Part shown: one piece after another, positions 9,388 through 17,687 of the stretch
Layout of the letters: each line of letters starts with the position of its first letter
Position numbering within the stretch: position 1 is the first letter of the stretch
Assembly: GCF_029624655.1 (NCBI RefSeq)
Contig: NZ_JARRSA010000006.1
Location: 62,001 to 126,000 of the forward strand
Direction: 5' to 3'
Length of the DNA: 64,000 bases
Origin: Roseicyclus salinarum
GTDB lineage: Bacteria; Pseudomonadota; Alphaproteobacteria; Rhodobacterales; Rhodobacteraceae
The notes under the pieces: model-generated
The model's input: only the letters and a program-made list of their open reading frames with translations
The model's database searches: none
What the model was told of the DNA's origin: nothing
Position numbers and translations under genes: made by a program

Positions 9388-9975
9388 ATGGGCAGTTTCC
9401 TCGCGGCCGTGGTCCTTCTCACCGCGACGCCCGGACCTGGCGTCCTGTCGGTGGCTGGCGTGGGCGCGGCCTATGGCAGGCGCGCGGGTTTGCGCTTCGT
9501 CCTCGGCGTATTCATCGGGACGAATGCCGTCGCGATCCTTGCGGCCTCCGGCCTCGCGGCCGTCGTGATGGCCGAGCCACGCCTCAGGCTCGCGCTCACC
9601 GTCGTGTCGGTGGGCTATCTTGGCTGGCTCGCGCTGAGGATTGCGATGCAGGGCGACCGGATCGCGCTTGCGACGCATGCGCGGCCGCCGGGCGTGGCGG
9701 GCGGCATCGTCCTGCAACTGGCAAATCCCAAATGCCACGCCGTGAACCTGTCGCTCTTCTCGGGGTTTCCGATCTCGGGGTTTGGGGTGGGCGCGGAGAT
9801 CGCGGTGAAGTTCGCTGTCATCAACGCGGTCTGGGTGCCCGTTCATTTTGCGTGGTTGGCTGGCGGCAACGCCCTTTCCCGCGTCGATATGACACCCGGT
9901 TCGCGGCGAGCGCTCAACCTTGCCATGGCTATGGCGATGCTTGCAGCCGTCGCTCTTGCGCTGGCGGCGGGCTGA
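9388..9975 (+). CDS. LysE/RhtB-family exporter
   Basis: 195 aa, slightly short for the family (about 205). Hydrophobic with about five or six membrane segments. The N-terminal TPGPGVLSVAGVG motif and the central QLANPKCHAVNLSLFSGF (NPK motif) identify LysE/RhtB amino-acid or metabolite exporters. It follows the cupin by 18 bases and closes the first operon, 18 bases before the end of the convergent rpiR-type gene. A role in relieving accumulation of an amino acid or acid produced by the pathway is plausible inference. Confidence 0.85.
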   Translation: MGSFLAAVVLLTATPGPGVLSVAGVGAAYGRRAGLRFVLGVFIGTNAVAILAASGLAAVVMAEPRLRLALTVVSVGYLGWLALRIAMQGDRIALATHARPPGVAGGIVLQLANPKCHAVNLSLFSGFPISGFGVGAEIAVKFAVINAVWVPVHFAWLAGGNALSRVDMTPGSRRALNLAMAMAMLAAVALALAAG

Positions 9976-9993
9976 CAGGTGCCGAGGCAGCGC

Positions 9994-10827
9994 TCAGGGG
10001 CGGGTGATCGCCGTGACCAGCGTCTGGATCAGCGCCATCGCCCCGGAGACGGGTTGCAGACGGCTCTCCGCGCCCGTGTCGAGAAACAGCGCGACTTCTG
10101 CGTGGGCGGCAAGCGGGCTGTGGGGACCGTCCGTCAGCGAGACGATGCGGCGGCCCGAAACATGGGCGTCCATCACCGCGTCCACGACAGGCTGGGAATA
10201 GGGCGGGAAGGCGATCGCGAAGAGCACGTCGTCCGGCCCGATCGTCGCGATCTGAGGGCCCGCCATTCCGCCGGCGAAATCCAGCAGCGAGGAGGCGCGC
10301 TCCCCGCGGATCAGACCATAATGGAAGTAGTCCGCCATTGGCCGGGAGCGCCTGAGCCCCGCGACATAGATGTGACGGGCCGGCCGCAGAAGCTGGATCG
10401 CGCGGGCCACCGCCTCGCAATCACAATCCTCCGACAGACGTTGCAGCGATTCCCGCTGTGCCGCGATGCAGGCTTCGAGCGTGGCACGCGCGTCCGGTGG
10501 CGGCATCGCCTCGTCCCTTTCGAGAACGCGGTCGCGGACATTGGCCTGCCCCTCGATCAGTCGCTGGCGGAAGATCTTCTGAAGCTCGGAGAACCCGCTG
10601 TAACCGAACTCCTTGGCGAAGCGGATGAGCGTCGAGGGCTGGATTCCGAGTTCGCCCGCGATGACAGGTGTCGTCTTTACCGCGAAGCCGTTTGGCTCCT
10701 CCAGGGAGGCGCGGGCGATCCTCTGAAGATGAGGGCTCAGCGACGGAAAACGGTCCCGGATTCTCTGCCTCAGGGCATCGAAGGTTTCCGGTGGATCGGC
10801 GGGCACGGGCGCGAATTTTTCGTTCAT
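9994..10827 (-). CDS. MurR/RpiR-family transcriptional regulator
   Basis: 277 aa from the ATG at 10827. A TTG eight codons upstream (10851) is possible, but neither start has a convincing ribosome site. The N-terminal HTH_6 domain contains TPVIAGELGIQPSTLIRFAKEFGYSGFSELQ in overlapping form, the classic RpiR helix-turn-helix. The C-terminal SIS sugar-isomerase domain (roughly 125-250) includes HIYVAGLRRSRPMADYF and VSLTDGPHSPLAAHAEVAL. RpiR repressors sense phosphosugars or sugar acids. The gene is divergent from the ABC/catabolic operon and convergent with the first operon. The intergenic inverted repeat at 10857-10897 is a probable binding site for its own product. Confidence 0.9.
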   Translation of the reverse strand: MNEKFAPVPADPPETFDALRQRIRDRFPSLSPHLQRIARASLEEPNGFAVKTTPVIAGELGIQPSTLIRFAKEFGYSGFSELQKIFRQRLIEGQANVRDRVLERDEAMPPPDARATLEACIAAQRESLQRLSEDCDCEAVARAIQLLRPARHIYVAGLRRSRPMADYFHYGLIRGERASSLLDFAGGMAGPQIATIGPDDVLFAIAFPPYSQPVVDAVMDAHVSGRRIVSLTDGPHSPLAAHAEVALFLDTGAESRLQPVSGAMALIQTLVTAITRP

Positions 10828-10856
10828 GAGCAGTTTATAGCATGCTTTCAATTCCG

Positions 10857-10897
10857 TTGAAAAAATTTTCGTTGACGTGGATAGAAAATTTTTTCAA
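10857..10897. promoter_or_regulatory. Perfect 14-bp inverted repeat, probable RpiR operator over divergent promoter
   Basis: The left arm TTGAAAAAATTTTC (10857-10870) and right arm GAAAATTTTTTCAA (10884-10897) are exact reverse complements, separated by 13 bases. Each arm is itself nearly palindromic around AAATTT, so two dimer sites about 27 bp apart are possible. A TTGACG -35-like hexamer lies between the arms at 10872-10877, directed towards the ABC operon, and the right arm would fall in its -35/-10 spacer. The site sits between the rpiR-type gene and the SBP gene, as expected for an autoregulated repressor. Binding is inferred. Confidence 0.65.
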
Positions 10898-10990
10898 TCA
10901 TATGAACAGGGTTTTCGATCGGCTCGGAGGAGGGGCCCTGAAAACCGGTTTCGCCCGCACCCGTTCGGGCTCGCTCAAGGGAGGATCACC

Positions 10991-12274
10991 ATGTCCAACT
11001 CGAAGATCACGCGCCGTGAGCTCATGGGCTCGGCGGCAGCTGCGGGCGGCGTCGCCGCCTTCTACGGCCCCTGGAAACACAATCGCGTCCACGCACAGAA
11101 TGCGCCGATCCGCATCGGCATCACGTCGGACGCCTCGGGGCAATACGCCAACTCGGGCGCGTCGGATCGGCGTGGCATGCTCATGGCAATCCATGAGGCC
11201 AACGAACGTGGCGGCGTGCTCGGCCGGCAGATCGAGCACATGCATCTCGACACGGAGACGACGCCCGCCACAGGAAGCCGTGTCGCCGAGCGTCTCATCA
11301 ACCGCGAAGATTGCGGCTTCCTCGTGGGTGCCGTGAGTTCGGGCGTCGCGAACGCCATCAGCCAGGTCGCGCAGCGCTACGGGGTGATCTACCTGAACAC
11401 CAACTCGTCCTCGCCCACGGAGTCGGGCGAGAACTGCCACCGCGTGAAATTCGTCTGGGACGGCAACGGCGCGAACTTCTCCAAGGCCGCGGTCCGCAAC
11501 TCGATCGACGCCTACGGCGGGCGGATCATGTTGCTGACCAACGACTACGTCTGGGGCCACGACACGGCGCGGGCGACGCGCGCGCTCATCGACCAGTATG
11601 GCGGCGAGGTCATTGACGAGATCCTGATCCCGCAGGGCACGCGCGACTTCTCGGCCGCGCTCCTGTCTATCCAGCAGGCGAACCCCGACGTGGTTGCCGC
11701 AGCCGTGGGCGGCGACGACCAGATCGCGCTGCGCCAGCAGGTCGCCCAGCTTGGCATGGGCGAGAACACCGCCTGGATCAACAACCAGCAGGACTGGCCC
11801 GACGTCTACGGCCTGCCGCTCGACAACCTCTTCGGCGTCTTCGGCACCACCTGGTACTACAACCTCGACCTGCCCGGTGTGCAGGAGTTCGTGGGCCGCT
11901 ACCAGGAGATGTATCCAGACACTTCAATGCGGGTGCCGGGCAACGTCTTCTACAACGGGTACATGGCGACGAAGGAGCTTCTGGCCGCGATCGAGCGGAC
12001 CGAGAGCACCAACAACCACGACATCATCCGCGCCCTCGAGGGCCACGTGATGCCGGCGGCCGAGCGGATGCAGCACCATGACGCGGTGATCGACCCGAAC
12101 ACCCACCAGGTGCAGCAGACGATCTACCTCGCCACCGCCAATCCCGACCCGGCCGACGAGAACGACATGTTCCGCATCCTCACGCAATCCTCGCCCGGTG
12201 AGGTCCGCGACGAGAACGCGCCGGAGATGTGCAACCTCGAAAGCTTCGAGGAGACGCCGAGCTTCGACGCCTGA
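10991..12274 (+). CDS. Branched-chain-amino-acid-type ABC transporter substrate-binding protein (Tat-exported)
   Basis: 427 aa. The ATG at 10991 is preceded by GGGAGGATCACC. The signal is Tat-type: TRRELMG with Arg8-Arg9, a hydrophobic stretch, and a probable cut after VHA (residue 35). The mature part is a Peripla_BP_6 (LivJ/AmiC/UrtA-like) protein, recognisable from IRIGITSDASGQYA and GAVSSGVANAISQVAQ. It binds the ligand in the periplasm and hands it to the permeases at 12359 and 13284. Family members bind amino acids, amides, urea, aromatic acids or other small carboxylates. The catabolic genes downstream suggest a sugar-derived or hydroxy-acid ligand here. Confidence 0.92.
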   Translation: MSNSKITRRELMGSAAAAGGVAAFYGPWKHNRVHAQNAPIRIGITSDASGQYANSGASDRRGMLMAIHEANERGGVLGRQIEHMHLDTETTPATGSRVAERLINREDCGFLVGAVSSGVANAISQVAQRYGVIYLNTNSSSPTESGENCHRVKFVWDGNGANFSKAAVRNSIDAYGGRIMLLTNDYVWGHDTARATRALIDQYGGEVIDEILIPQGTRDFSAALLSIQQANPDVVAAAVGGDDQIALRQQVAQLGMGENTAWINNQQDWPDVYGLPLDNLFGVFGTTWYYNLDLPGVQEFVGRYQEMYPDTSMRVPGNVFYNGYMATKELLAAIERTESTNNHDIIRALEGHVMPAAERMQHHDAVIDPNTHQVQQTIYLATANPDPADENDMFRILTQSSPGEVRDENAPEMCNLESFEETPSFDA

Positions 12275-12289
12275 GGCGCCGAAGAAACG

Positions 12290-12323
12290 CGCGGCCGGGG
12301 TTCCCTCCCAGGCCCCGGCCGCG
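12290..12323 (+). terminator. GC-rich hairpin after SBP gene (mRNA-stabilising or attenuating)
   Basis: An 11-bp perfect stem, CGCGGCCGGGG (12290-12300) with CCCCGGCCGCG (12313-12323), with a 12-base loop. No run of T follows, so complete termination is unlikely. Such hairpins behind binding-protein genes commonly raise the level of the SBP message relative to the membrane and ATPase genes. The next gene starts 36 bases later. Confidence 0.6.
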
Positions 12324-12358
12324 TTCGCCGCCGCACCGGCGGTCATCGAGGACAGGAC

Positions 12359-13279
12359 ATGATCGAGCTCATACCGCACATCATCAACGGCCTGACGCTT
12401 GGCCTTCTATTCGCGCTTATCGCGCTGGGCTTCACGCTGATCGTGGGCGTGATGGAGGTCATCAATCTCGCCCACGGCGCCATGTTCGCGCTCGGCGCCT
12501 ATTTCGCGATGACGACGATCGGCGGCGGCTGGTTCGCGGGCACGGAATTCGGTGCGTGGTGGCTCGGACTGCCCATCGGCATGCGCTACGCGGTCGGCAT
12601 CGTCGTGGGCCCGCTCCTGGCGGCGGGGGCGGGGATGATCCTGGAGCTTTGCCTGCGGCCCACCTACGGGAAGGCGCCGCTTTACGGGCTTCTCCTGACC
12701 TTCGGGGCGGCGCTGGTGATCGAGGAGATCATCCGCCTCACCTGGGGCACGGGCGAGCAGAGCCTGACTGTCCCTCAGGCGATCAACGGCGCGTTCCTCA
12801 TGGGCGGGCTGATCTTCTCGAAATACAAGTTCTTCGCGGCGGGCTTCGCCATCCTCGCCATCTTCACCGTCTGGCTGTTCCTGGAAAAGACGCCCTACGG
12901 CGCGATCATCAAGGCGGGCGCCCATGACAGCGAGATGGTCCGCGCGCTGGGCTACGACCTGTCGAAGCTGCGCCTTCTGGTCTTCGGCTTCGGCGCGGCG
13001 CTGGCTGCGCTGGCGGGGACCGTCATGGCGCCGATCTGGGGCCTGCGCCCGCATATCGGGATCGACGTGATCATCCCCGCTTTCCTCATAATCGTGATCG
13101 GCGGGGTTGGCAGCTTCTGGGGCGCCGTGATCGCCGCCGTCCTCGTGGGCCTCTCGGTGGGCATCACCGGGGCCTACGCGCCCGCATGGTCGATGCTGTC
13201 GATGTACCTGCTCCTGATCGCCATCGTGGGCTTCCGCGCCCGCGGGCTTCTGGGGCGCAAGTCCGCTCTGGAGAACTGA
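12359..13279 (+). CDS. ABC transporter permease, LivH type
   Basis: 306 aa, hydrophobic, BPD_transp_2 family. Recognisable parts are GLTLGLLFALIALGFTLIVG at the N-terminus, the EVINLAHGAMFALGAYF motif, and the C-terminal GGVGSFWGAVIAAVLVGL. GACAGGAC lies just before the ATG. It forms the membrane channel with the LivM-type partner four bases downstream. The motif GYDLSKLRLLVFGFGAALA is the cytoplasmic coupling segment contacting the ATPases. Confidence 0.92.
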   Translation: MIELIPHIINGLTLGLLFALIALGFTLIVGVMEVINLAHGAMFALGAYFAMTTIGGGWFAGTEFGAWWLGLPIGMRYAVGIVVGPLLAAGAGMILELCLRPTYGKAPLYGLLLTFGAALVIEEIIRLTWGTGEQSLTVPQAINGAFLMGGLIFSKYKFFAAGFAILAIFTVWLFLEKTPYGAIIKAGAHDSEMVRALGYDLSKLRLLVFGFGAALAALAGTVMAPIWGLRPHIGIDVIIPAFLIIVIGGVGSFWGAVIAAVLVGLSVGITGAYAPAWSMLSMYLLLIAIVGFRARGLLGRKSALEN

Positions 13280-13283
13280 CGCC

Positions 13284-14315
13284 ATGTCCATGATCACCCT
13301 CAGCGACATTCCCGCGCGCGGCGGCTCGCCCTTCACGCCGGCCATGGGCATCTTCCTCGCCGCCGTCGCGACCGCGCCCTTCTGGCTGCCCGCGGTGGGC
13401 CTCTATCAGTATCTCGGCATCGAGGTCGCGATCTGGCTGATCTTCGCCTTCGGCTTCAACCTGCTCTTCGGCTACATCGGCCTGCATTCCTTCGGCCACG
13501 GCGCATATCTGGGGATCGGAGCCTACGCCTTCGGCCTGTTCCAGCAGGAGGTGGCCGTCAGCCTCTGGGGCGGGCTTCTGGCCGCCGTGCTCGCCGCGAC
13601 GGTCGCGGGCGGCATCGTCGCGGCCTTCATCTCGCACCGGCGGGGCATCTACTACGCGCTGATGACCATCGCCTTCGGCCAGATCTTCTGGTTCTGCGCG
13701 ATCAAGCTGCACGGGATCACCGGCGGCGAGGACGGGCTTCTTGGAATCCCGCGCCCCGACTTCGTGCTCGGACCCATCCGCTTCGGCCTGCAGGACAACG
13801 CGAGCCTCTACTGGCTGGTCGCCGCGTTCCTCGCGCTGACCGTGGTCGTGCTCTGGCGGCTGGTGAACGCGCCGTTCGGACGGGTGCTCCAGGCGATCCG
13901 CCAGAACGAGACGCGGGCGCGCTTCGTGGGCTACGACGTCTGGCGGATCAAGTGGCTGACCTTCACGCTGTCGGCCGCTTTCGCGGGGCTGGCTGGCGGG
14001 CTTTTCTCCATGGCGCAGGAGAGCGCCTACCCGGACGTCATGAGCCTTCACCAGTCGGGCCTCATCGTGATGATGATCCTCGTCGGTGGCGGCCTCGTCA
14101 GCTTCTGGGGGCCGGTCCTTGGCGTCATCCTCTACTTCGTCGCCCGCGACATCATCGGCGGCATCACGGAGACCTGGCTTCTGTGGTTCGGCCTGATGTT
14201 CGTCATCATGGTGATGGTCCGCCCCGAGGGGATTGCCGGTCTTCTCCACGTCGCGCGGACGCGCCTCGGCCATGCGCCGGCGGCCCGGCCCGCGGCCAAG
14301 CCGACGGAGGTGTGA
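13284..14315 (+). CDS. ABC transporter permease, LivM type
   Basis: 343 aa, the second BPD_transp_2 subunit. Conserved elements are NLLFGYIGLHSFGHGAYLG, a short form of the LivM signature, and the coupling helix GYDVWRIKWLTFTLSAAFAGLAGG. The C-terminal MVMVRPEGIAGLL is the usual LivM ending. It heterodimerises with the LivH-type permease. It is in the operon between permease 1 and the LivG-type ATPase, which begins two bases after its stop. Confidence 0.92.
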   Translation: MSMITLSDIPARGGSPFTPAMGIFLAAVATAPFWLPAVGLYQYLGIEVAIWLIFAFGFNLLFGYIGLHSFGHGAYLGIGAYAFGLFQQEVAVSLWGGLLAAVLAATVAGGIVAAFISHRRGIYYALMTIAFGQIFWFCAIKLHGITGGEDGLLGIPRPDFVLGPIRFGLQDNASLYWLVAAFLALTVVVLWRLVNAPFGRVLQAIRQNETRARFVGYDVWRIKWLTFTLSAAFAGLAGGLFSMAQESAYPDVMSLHQSGLIVMMILVGGGLVSFWGPVLGVILYFVARDIIGGITETWLLWFGLMFVIMVMVRPEGIAGLLHVARTRLGHAPAARPAAKPTEV

Positions 14316-14317
14316 GG

Positions 14318-15061
14318 ATGGCGTTGTTCGAGGCGAAGAACCTCCGCAAGCGGTTCGGGGCGCGCGTGGTGCTCGAAAACGTCTCGCTCTCGGTCGAGGA
14401 GGGCAGCGTGCACGGCATCATGGGGCCGAACGGTGCGGGCAAGACGACGTGCTTTCACGTCCTGACGGGGCACTACGCGCCCGATGGCGGAAGCATCACC
14501 TTCGAGGGTCGCGACATTACCGGGCTCAAGCCGCACCGGATCGCGCGCATGGGGATATCCCGGTCGTTCCAGATCATGAACCTTTTCGACGACACGGTGG
14601 TGATCGAGAACGTGATGCTGGCGCTGCCTGAATTCCGCCAGCGGGGCATGAACCCTGTCCGCGACGTCTTCGGCGACAGCGCGCTGATCGACCGCGCGCT
14701 TGCCGTCCTCGACCAGGTGGGCCTTGCTCACCGCGCGTGGGAAAAGGCGAAATCGCTGCCCTATGGCGAGCGCCGGGCGCTCGAGATCGCGGTCGCGCTG
14801 GCGCCCGAGCCCCGCATCGTCTTCCTCGACGAGCCGACATCCGGTCTCGGGACCGAGGCCACACGTGCGCTGGCCGAGCTGATCGGCAAGCTTCGCCATC
14901 GCTACACCATCGTCCTGATCGAGCATGACATGCATTTCCTCTTCGACCTCGCCGACCGGATCTCGGTCATCCACTGGGGCCAGGTGATCGACGAGAACAC
15001 GCCCGCCGCGCTCAGGGCCAACAAGTGGGTTGCGCGCTCGGCCCTGGGGGAGGTCGCCTGA
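14318..15061 (+). CDS. ABC transporter ATP-binding protein, LivG type
   Basis: 247 aa. The start is the ATG preceded by GGAGGTGTGAGG; the frame is open far upstream only as a shadow of the permease. Walker A is GPNGAGKTT (36-44), Walker B IVFLDEPTSGLG, and the switch histidine is in LIEHDMHF. The signature motif is written LPYGERR instead of LSGGQ, which is common in LivG proteins. The C-terminal extension is short. The stop codon overlaps the LivF-type start by one base (TGATG). Confidence 0.92.
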   Translation: MALFEAKNLRKRFGARVVLENVSLSVEEGSVHGIMGPNGAGKTTCFHVLTGHYAPDGGSITFEGRDITGLKPHRIARMGISRSFQIMNLFDDTVVIENVMLALPEFRQRGMNPVRDVFGDSALIDRALAVLDQVGLAHRAWEKAKSLPYGERRALEIAVALAPEPRIVFLDEPTSGLGTEATRALAELIGKLRHRYTIVLIEHDMHFLFDLADRISVIHWGQVIDENTPAALRANKWVARSALGEVA

Positions 15062-15756
15062 TGCTGGAAGTCGATCACATCGAGACGTTCTACGGCGAGA
15101 CGCAGGCGCTTTTCGGCGCGTCGCTTACCGTGGGGCAGGGAGAGGTCGTGGCGCTTCTCGGCCCGAACGGGGCGGGCAAGACGACCACGATCCGCTCAAT
15201 CCTCGGCCTTTCGCCGCCCAAGGGGGGGCGCGTGCGCTTCGAGGGGCAGGAGATCACGCACCTGCCCACGCATCGCATTTCACGCATGGGGATCGGCTGG
15301 GTGCCGGACGACCGGCGGGTATTCCCGTCCCTCTCGGGGCGCCGGAACCTCGCGCTCGGCACCCGGCGGACGAAATACCACCGCTGGAGCGAGGCGGAGA
15401 TGGTCGAGATCTTCCCCGCGCTCGAACACCTCATGACCCGCGATTGCGAGAACATGTCGGGCGGCGAGTTGCAGATGGTCGCCATCTCGCGCGCGCTTCT
15501 GGGCTCGCCCGGCCTCGTCCTCTTCGACGAGCCGAGCCAGGGTCTCGCGCCCAAGATCGTGCAGGACGTGATGAAGACGATCCGGCGGCTGAAGACCGAG
15601 GGGATTTCCTGCCTGATCGTGGAGCAGCACGCGTTCGCGGCACTCGAGGTCTCGGACCGCGTCTACGTCATGGACAAGGGCCGGATCGTGCACGAGGGGC
15701 GGGCGGCCGAGCTTCTGGACAACCCGGCGCTGCGCCGGCGGCTGGTGGGGATGTGA
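15061..15756 (+). CDS. ABC transporter ATP-binding protein, LivF type
   Basis: 231 aa. The ATG shares its A with the LivG stop. Walker A GPNGAGKTT (34-42), signature MSGGELQMVAIS, Walker B LVLFDEPSQGLAP, switch histidine in IVEQHAFAALE. The DEPSQGLAP form is typical of LivF. It pairs with the LivG-type subunit to drive uptake. The next gene starts two bases after its stop and encodes an unusual ABC-like protein. Confidence 0.93.
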   Translation: MLEVDHIETFYGETQALFGASLTVGQGEVVALLGPNGAGKTTTIRSILGLSPPKGGRVRFEGQEITHLPTHRISRMGIGWVPDDRRVFPSLSGRRNLALGTRRTKYHRWSEAEMVEIFPALEHLMTRDCENMSGGELQMVAISRALLGSPGLVLFDEPSQGLAPKIVQDVMKTIRRLKTEGISCLIVEQHAFAALEVSDRVYVMDKGRIVHEGRAAELLDNPALRRRLVGM

Positions 15757-15758
15757 CG

Positions 15759-16379
15759 ATGACGATGCTCGATGTCAGGCAACTCGAGAAGGTCTATACC
15801 AGGGGTCGGTTCGACCGGACGCCGACCTTCCACCTCGCCGCGAACTTCACCATCGAACGCCCCGGCATCGTCGGCATGATGGGGCCGAACGGATCGGGCA
15901 AGACGACGCTCTTCGAGCTCATCACCGGGTCGAACGCGCCGACGCGGGGCGAGGTGCTGGTCGCGGGGCGCGACATCCACAAGGTCCGCACCGATCAGCG
16001 CGACCGCCTTGCGATCCACTATCACCAGTCCTACCAGGTCCGGCATTTCCGGTCCTTCAGGCCGAACGCGCTGATGCAGCCCGCCGGTTCGGATTACCCG
16101 ATGCTGCATCTTTTCGACGAGCCGCAGTTCAACACGCAGGACGGCTATATCGGCTTCATGCTCGACTTCTTCCGGCGCCTTCGGGACGAGGGGCGGCTGG
16201 TATTCCTCTGCGTCCATCCCAACGAGCGCTTCCACCTCGAGATCGTCGAGGAGATCTGCGAGAGCTTCATCTTCGTGAACAAGGGCACGGTCGCGCCGCT
16301 TGCCTCCTACGAGGCCGTCCTCGCGCACGAGCCCGCCCGCGCCTACCTCGGCGACCTGCTGACGGAGCGGGCGGCATGA
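15759..16379 (+). CDS. ABC-ATPase-like protein lacking the signature/helical subdomain
   Basis: 206 aa. Walker A is present and intact (GPNGSGKTT, 42-50), with a Q-loop-like HYHQSYQVRH (87-96), Walker B MLHLFDEPQ (115-123) and a switch-histidine candidate His153 in FLCVHPNERF. Only about 20 residues separate the Q-loop from Walker B, where about 70 are normal, and no LSGGQ-type motif exists anywhere. The whole helical subdomain is therefore absent, although the frame is intact and the ends are well formed. The first codons follow the livF stop by two bases and its own stop overlaps the next cupin, so it is embedded in the operon. It could be a regulatory or non-transport ATPase. Function unknown. 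Confidence 0.75.
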   Translation: MTMLDVRQLEKVYTRGRFDRTPTFHLAANFTIERPGIVGMMGPNGSGKTTLFELITGSNAPTRGEVLVAGRDIHKVRTDQRDRLAIHYHQSYQVRHFRSFRPNALMQPAGSDYPMLHLFDEPQFNTQDGYIGFMLDFFRRLRDEGRLVFLCVHPNERFHLEIVEEICESFIFVNKGTVAPLASYEAVLAHEPARAYLGDLLTERAA

Positions 16380-16696
16380 GCGCGGTTTTCCGCAAGGCCG
16401 CCTATGCCACGCCCGTCTCGCGCACGTTGGTGGCGGCGGATTTTCCGGCCTTCAGCTTCGGCGTCTTCAACGATCCGCCGGGACAGGTGTGGGCGGATTT
16501 CACGCACGACACCGACGAGTTCGTCGTCGTGGCGGAGGGCGATATGGAGATCGAGGTGGCCGGCGAGACCGCGCGTTGCGGGCCGGGCGATCTCGTCCTG
16601 ATCCCCGCGCGGGCGCCGCATACGCTCAGAACGTCGCGAAACGCCGGCTCCATGTGGTTCTACGGCTACGGCCATTTCGAGGGCAACGATGGCTGA
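16376..16696 (+). CDS. Small cupin-domain protein
   Basis: 106 aa with ATGA overlap to the preceding ABC-like gene. The cupin core reads FTHDTDEFVVVAEGDMEIEV for motif 1 (Thr-His-Asp-x-Asp-Glu, unlike the usual HxHxxxxE, although His and Glu are kept). Motif 2 is CGPGDLVLIPARAPHTLR with the late histidine. It probably binds a metal and acts on or senses a small acid or sugar. It overlaps the Gfo/Idh gene by eight bases, so the pair is translationally coupled. Confidence 0.85.
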   Translation: MSAVFRKAAYATPVSRTLVAADFPAFSFGVFNDPPGQVWADFTHDTDEFVVVAEGDMEIEVAGETARCGPGDLVLIPARAPHTLRTSRNAGSMWFYGYGHFEGNDG

Positions 16697-17684
16697 GCCC
16701 CTGCGCATCGCTCTTGTCGGCTGCGGTCTCATCAGCCTCTACCACCTGCGCGCGTGGCAGGCGGCGGGGGCCGAGATCGTGGCGCTGTGCGACACCGACC
16801 GCGCGAAGGCCGAGGCGCGGGGCGCGGAGTTCGGCGTGTCGCGCATTCACGACGACGCGGGCGAGATGTTCGCCGAGGGCGGCTTCGACGCGGTCGACAT
16901 CGCCGCCTCGGTCGGCGCGCATGCCCCGGTCGCGCGCATGGCGGCCGATCACGGCGTCCACATCATGTGCCAGAAGCCGCTGACGGAAACCGTGGCCGAG
17001 GCCGAGGCGCTGATCGTCGACGTGGGCGAGCGCGTGCGCTTCATGGTGCACGAGAACTACCGCTTCCGGCCGCACTACATGACCGTTCGCCGGTGGATCG
17101 ACGAGGGACGCATCGGGGCGGTGCGTCACGCGCAAATCTCCTGTCGTGGCTCCGGCCTATGCCCGCGTGAGGGCGACGTGCCCTTCCTGATCGAGCGGCA
17201 GCCCTACCTCACCGGCTTCCGTCGCAATCTCGTCTTCGAGACGATGATCCACCATCTCGACGTGCTCCGCTGCCTCTGCGGCCCGCTCGAGGTCGTGGCC
17301 GCGCGCCTCAACCGGCTGGCCGAGGGGCTGCCGGGCGAGGATACGGCGGCGATCCTGATGACGGGCGCGGGCGGCCTTCTTGCCACCGCCGACGGTTGTC
17401 TGGTGGCGCCCGGCTACCCGCCGCTTCACGGCGACCGGCTGGAGGTGATCGGCGAGACTGGCACCATCGTGATGGAACTCAACCGTGTCTTTGTCGTGGG
17501 GGCGGAGGAGGAGGCCGTCGAGGTCGACCTCCTCGGCCGCTACCAGGAATGTTTCGACACCGTCATGGCGGGCTTCGTGCAGGGCCTCCGTGATGGCACC
17601 CCGTTCGAGACCGACCGTCTCGACAATCTGGAGACCCTGCGCCTGATGGAAAGCGTCTATCGGGCCGCGGGGGTGGAGGTATAG
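16689..17684 (+). CDS. Gfo/Idh/MocA-family oxidoreductase
   Basis: 331 aa. The N-terminal Rossmann fold has IALVGCGLISLYH. The family motif is CQKPLTETVAEAE (EKP variant with Gln), where the lysine is catalytic. The next catalytic-region stretch is VHENYRFRPHY. The C-terminal domain has FETMIHHLDVLRCLCG, including the usual paired histidines. Members oxidise sugars, inositols or sugar acids at a hydroxyl with NAD(P). In this operon it is the best candidate for the first dehydrogenation before the SDR, IlvD-type dehydratase and aldolase. Confidence 0.9.
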   Translation: MAEPLRIALVGCGLISLYHLRAWQAAGAEIVALCDTDRAKAEARGAEFGVSRIHDDAGEMFAEGGFDAVDIAASVGAHAPVARMAADHGVHIMCQKPLTETVAEAEALIVDVGERVRFMVHENYRFRPHYMTVRRWIDEGRIGAVRHAQISCRGSGLCPREGDVPFLIERQPYLTGFRRNLVFETMIHHLDVLRCLCGPLEVVAARLNRLAEGLPGEDTAAILMTGAGGLLATADGCLVAPGYPPLHGDRLEVIGETGTIVMELNRVFVVGAEEEAVEVDLLGRYQECFDTVMAGFVQGLRDGTPFETDRLDNLETLRLMESVYRAAGVEV

Positions 17685-17687
17685 GCG

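Noticed and set aside
10953-10970. GCCCG/CGGGC hairpin in the leader of the ABC operon, possible riboswitch or attenuator
   Set aside because: Only a 5-bp stem in a GC-rich leader of less than 100 bases; no conserved aptamer pattern.
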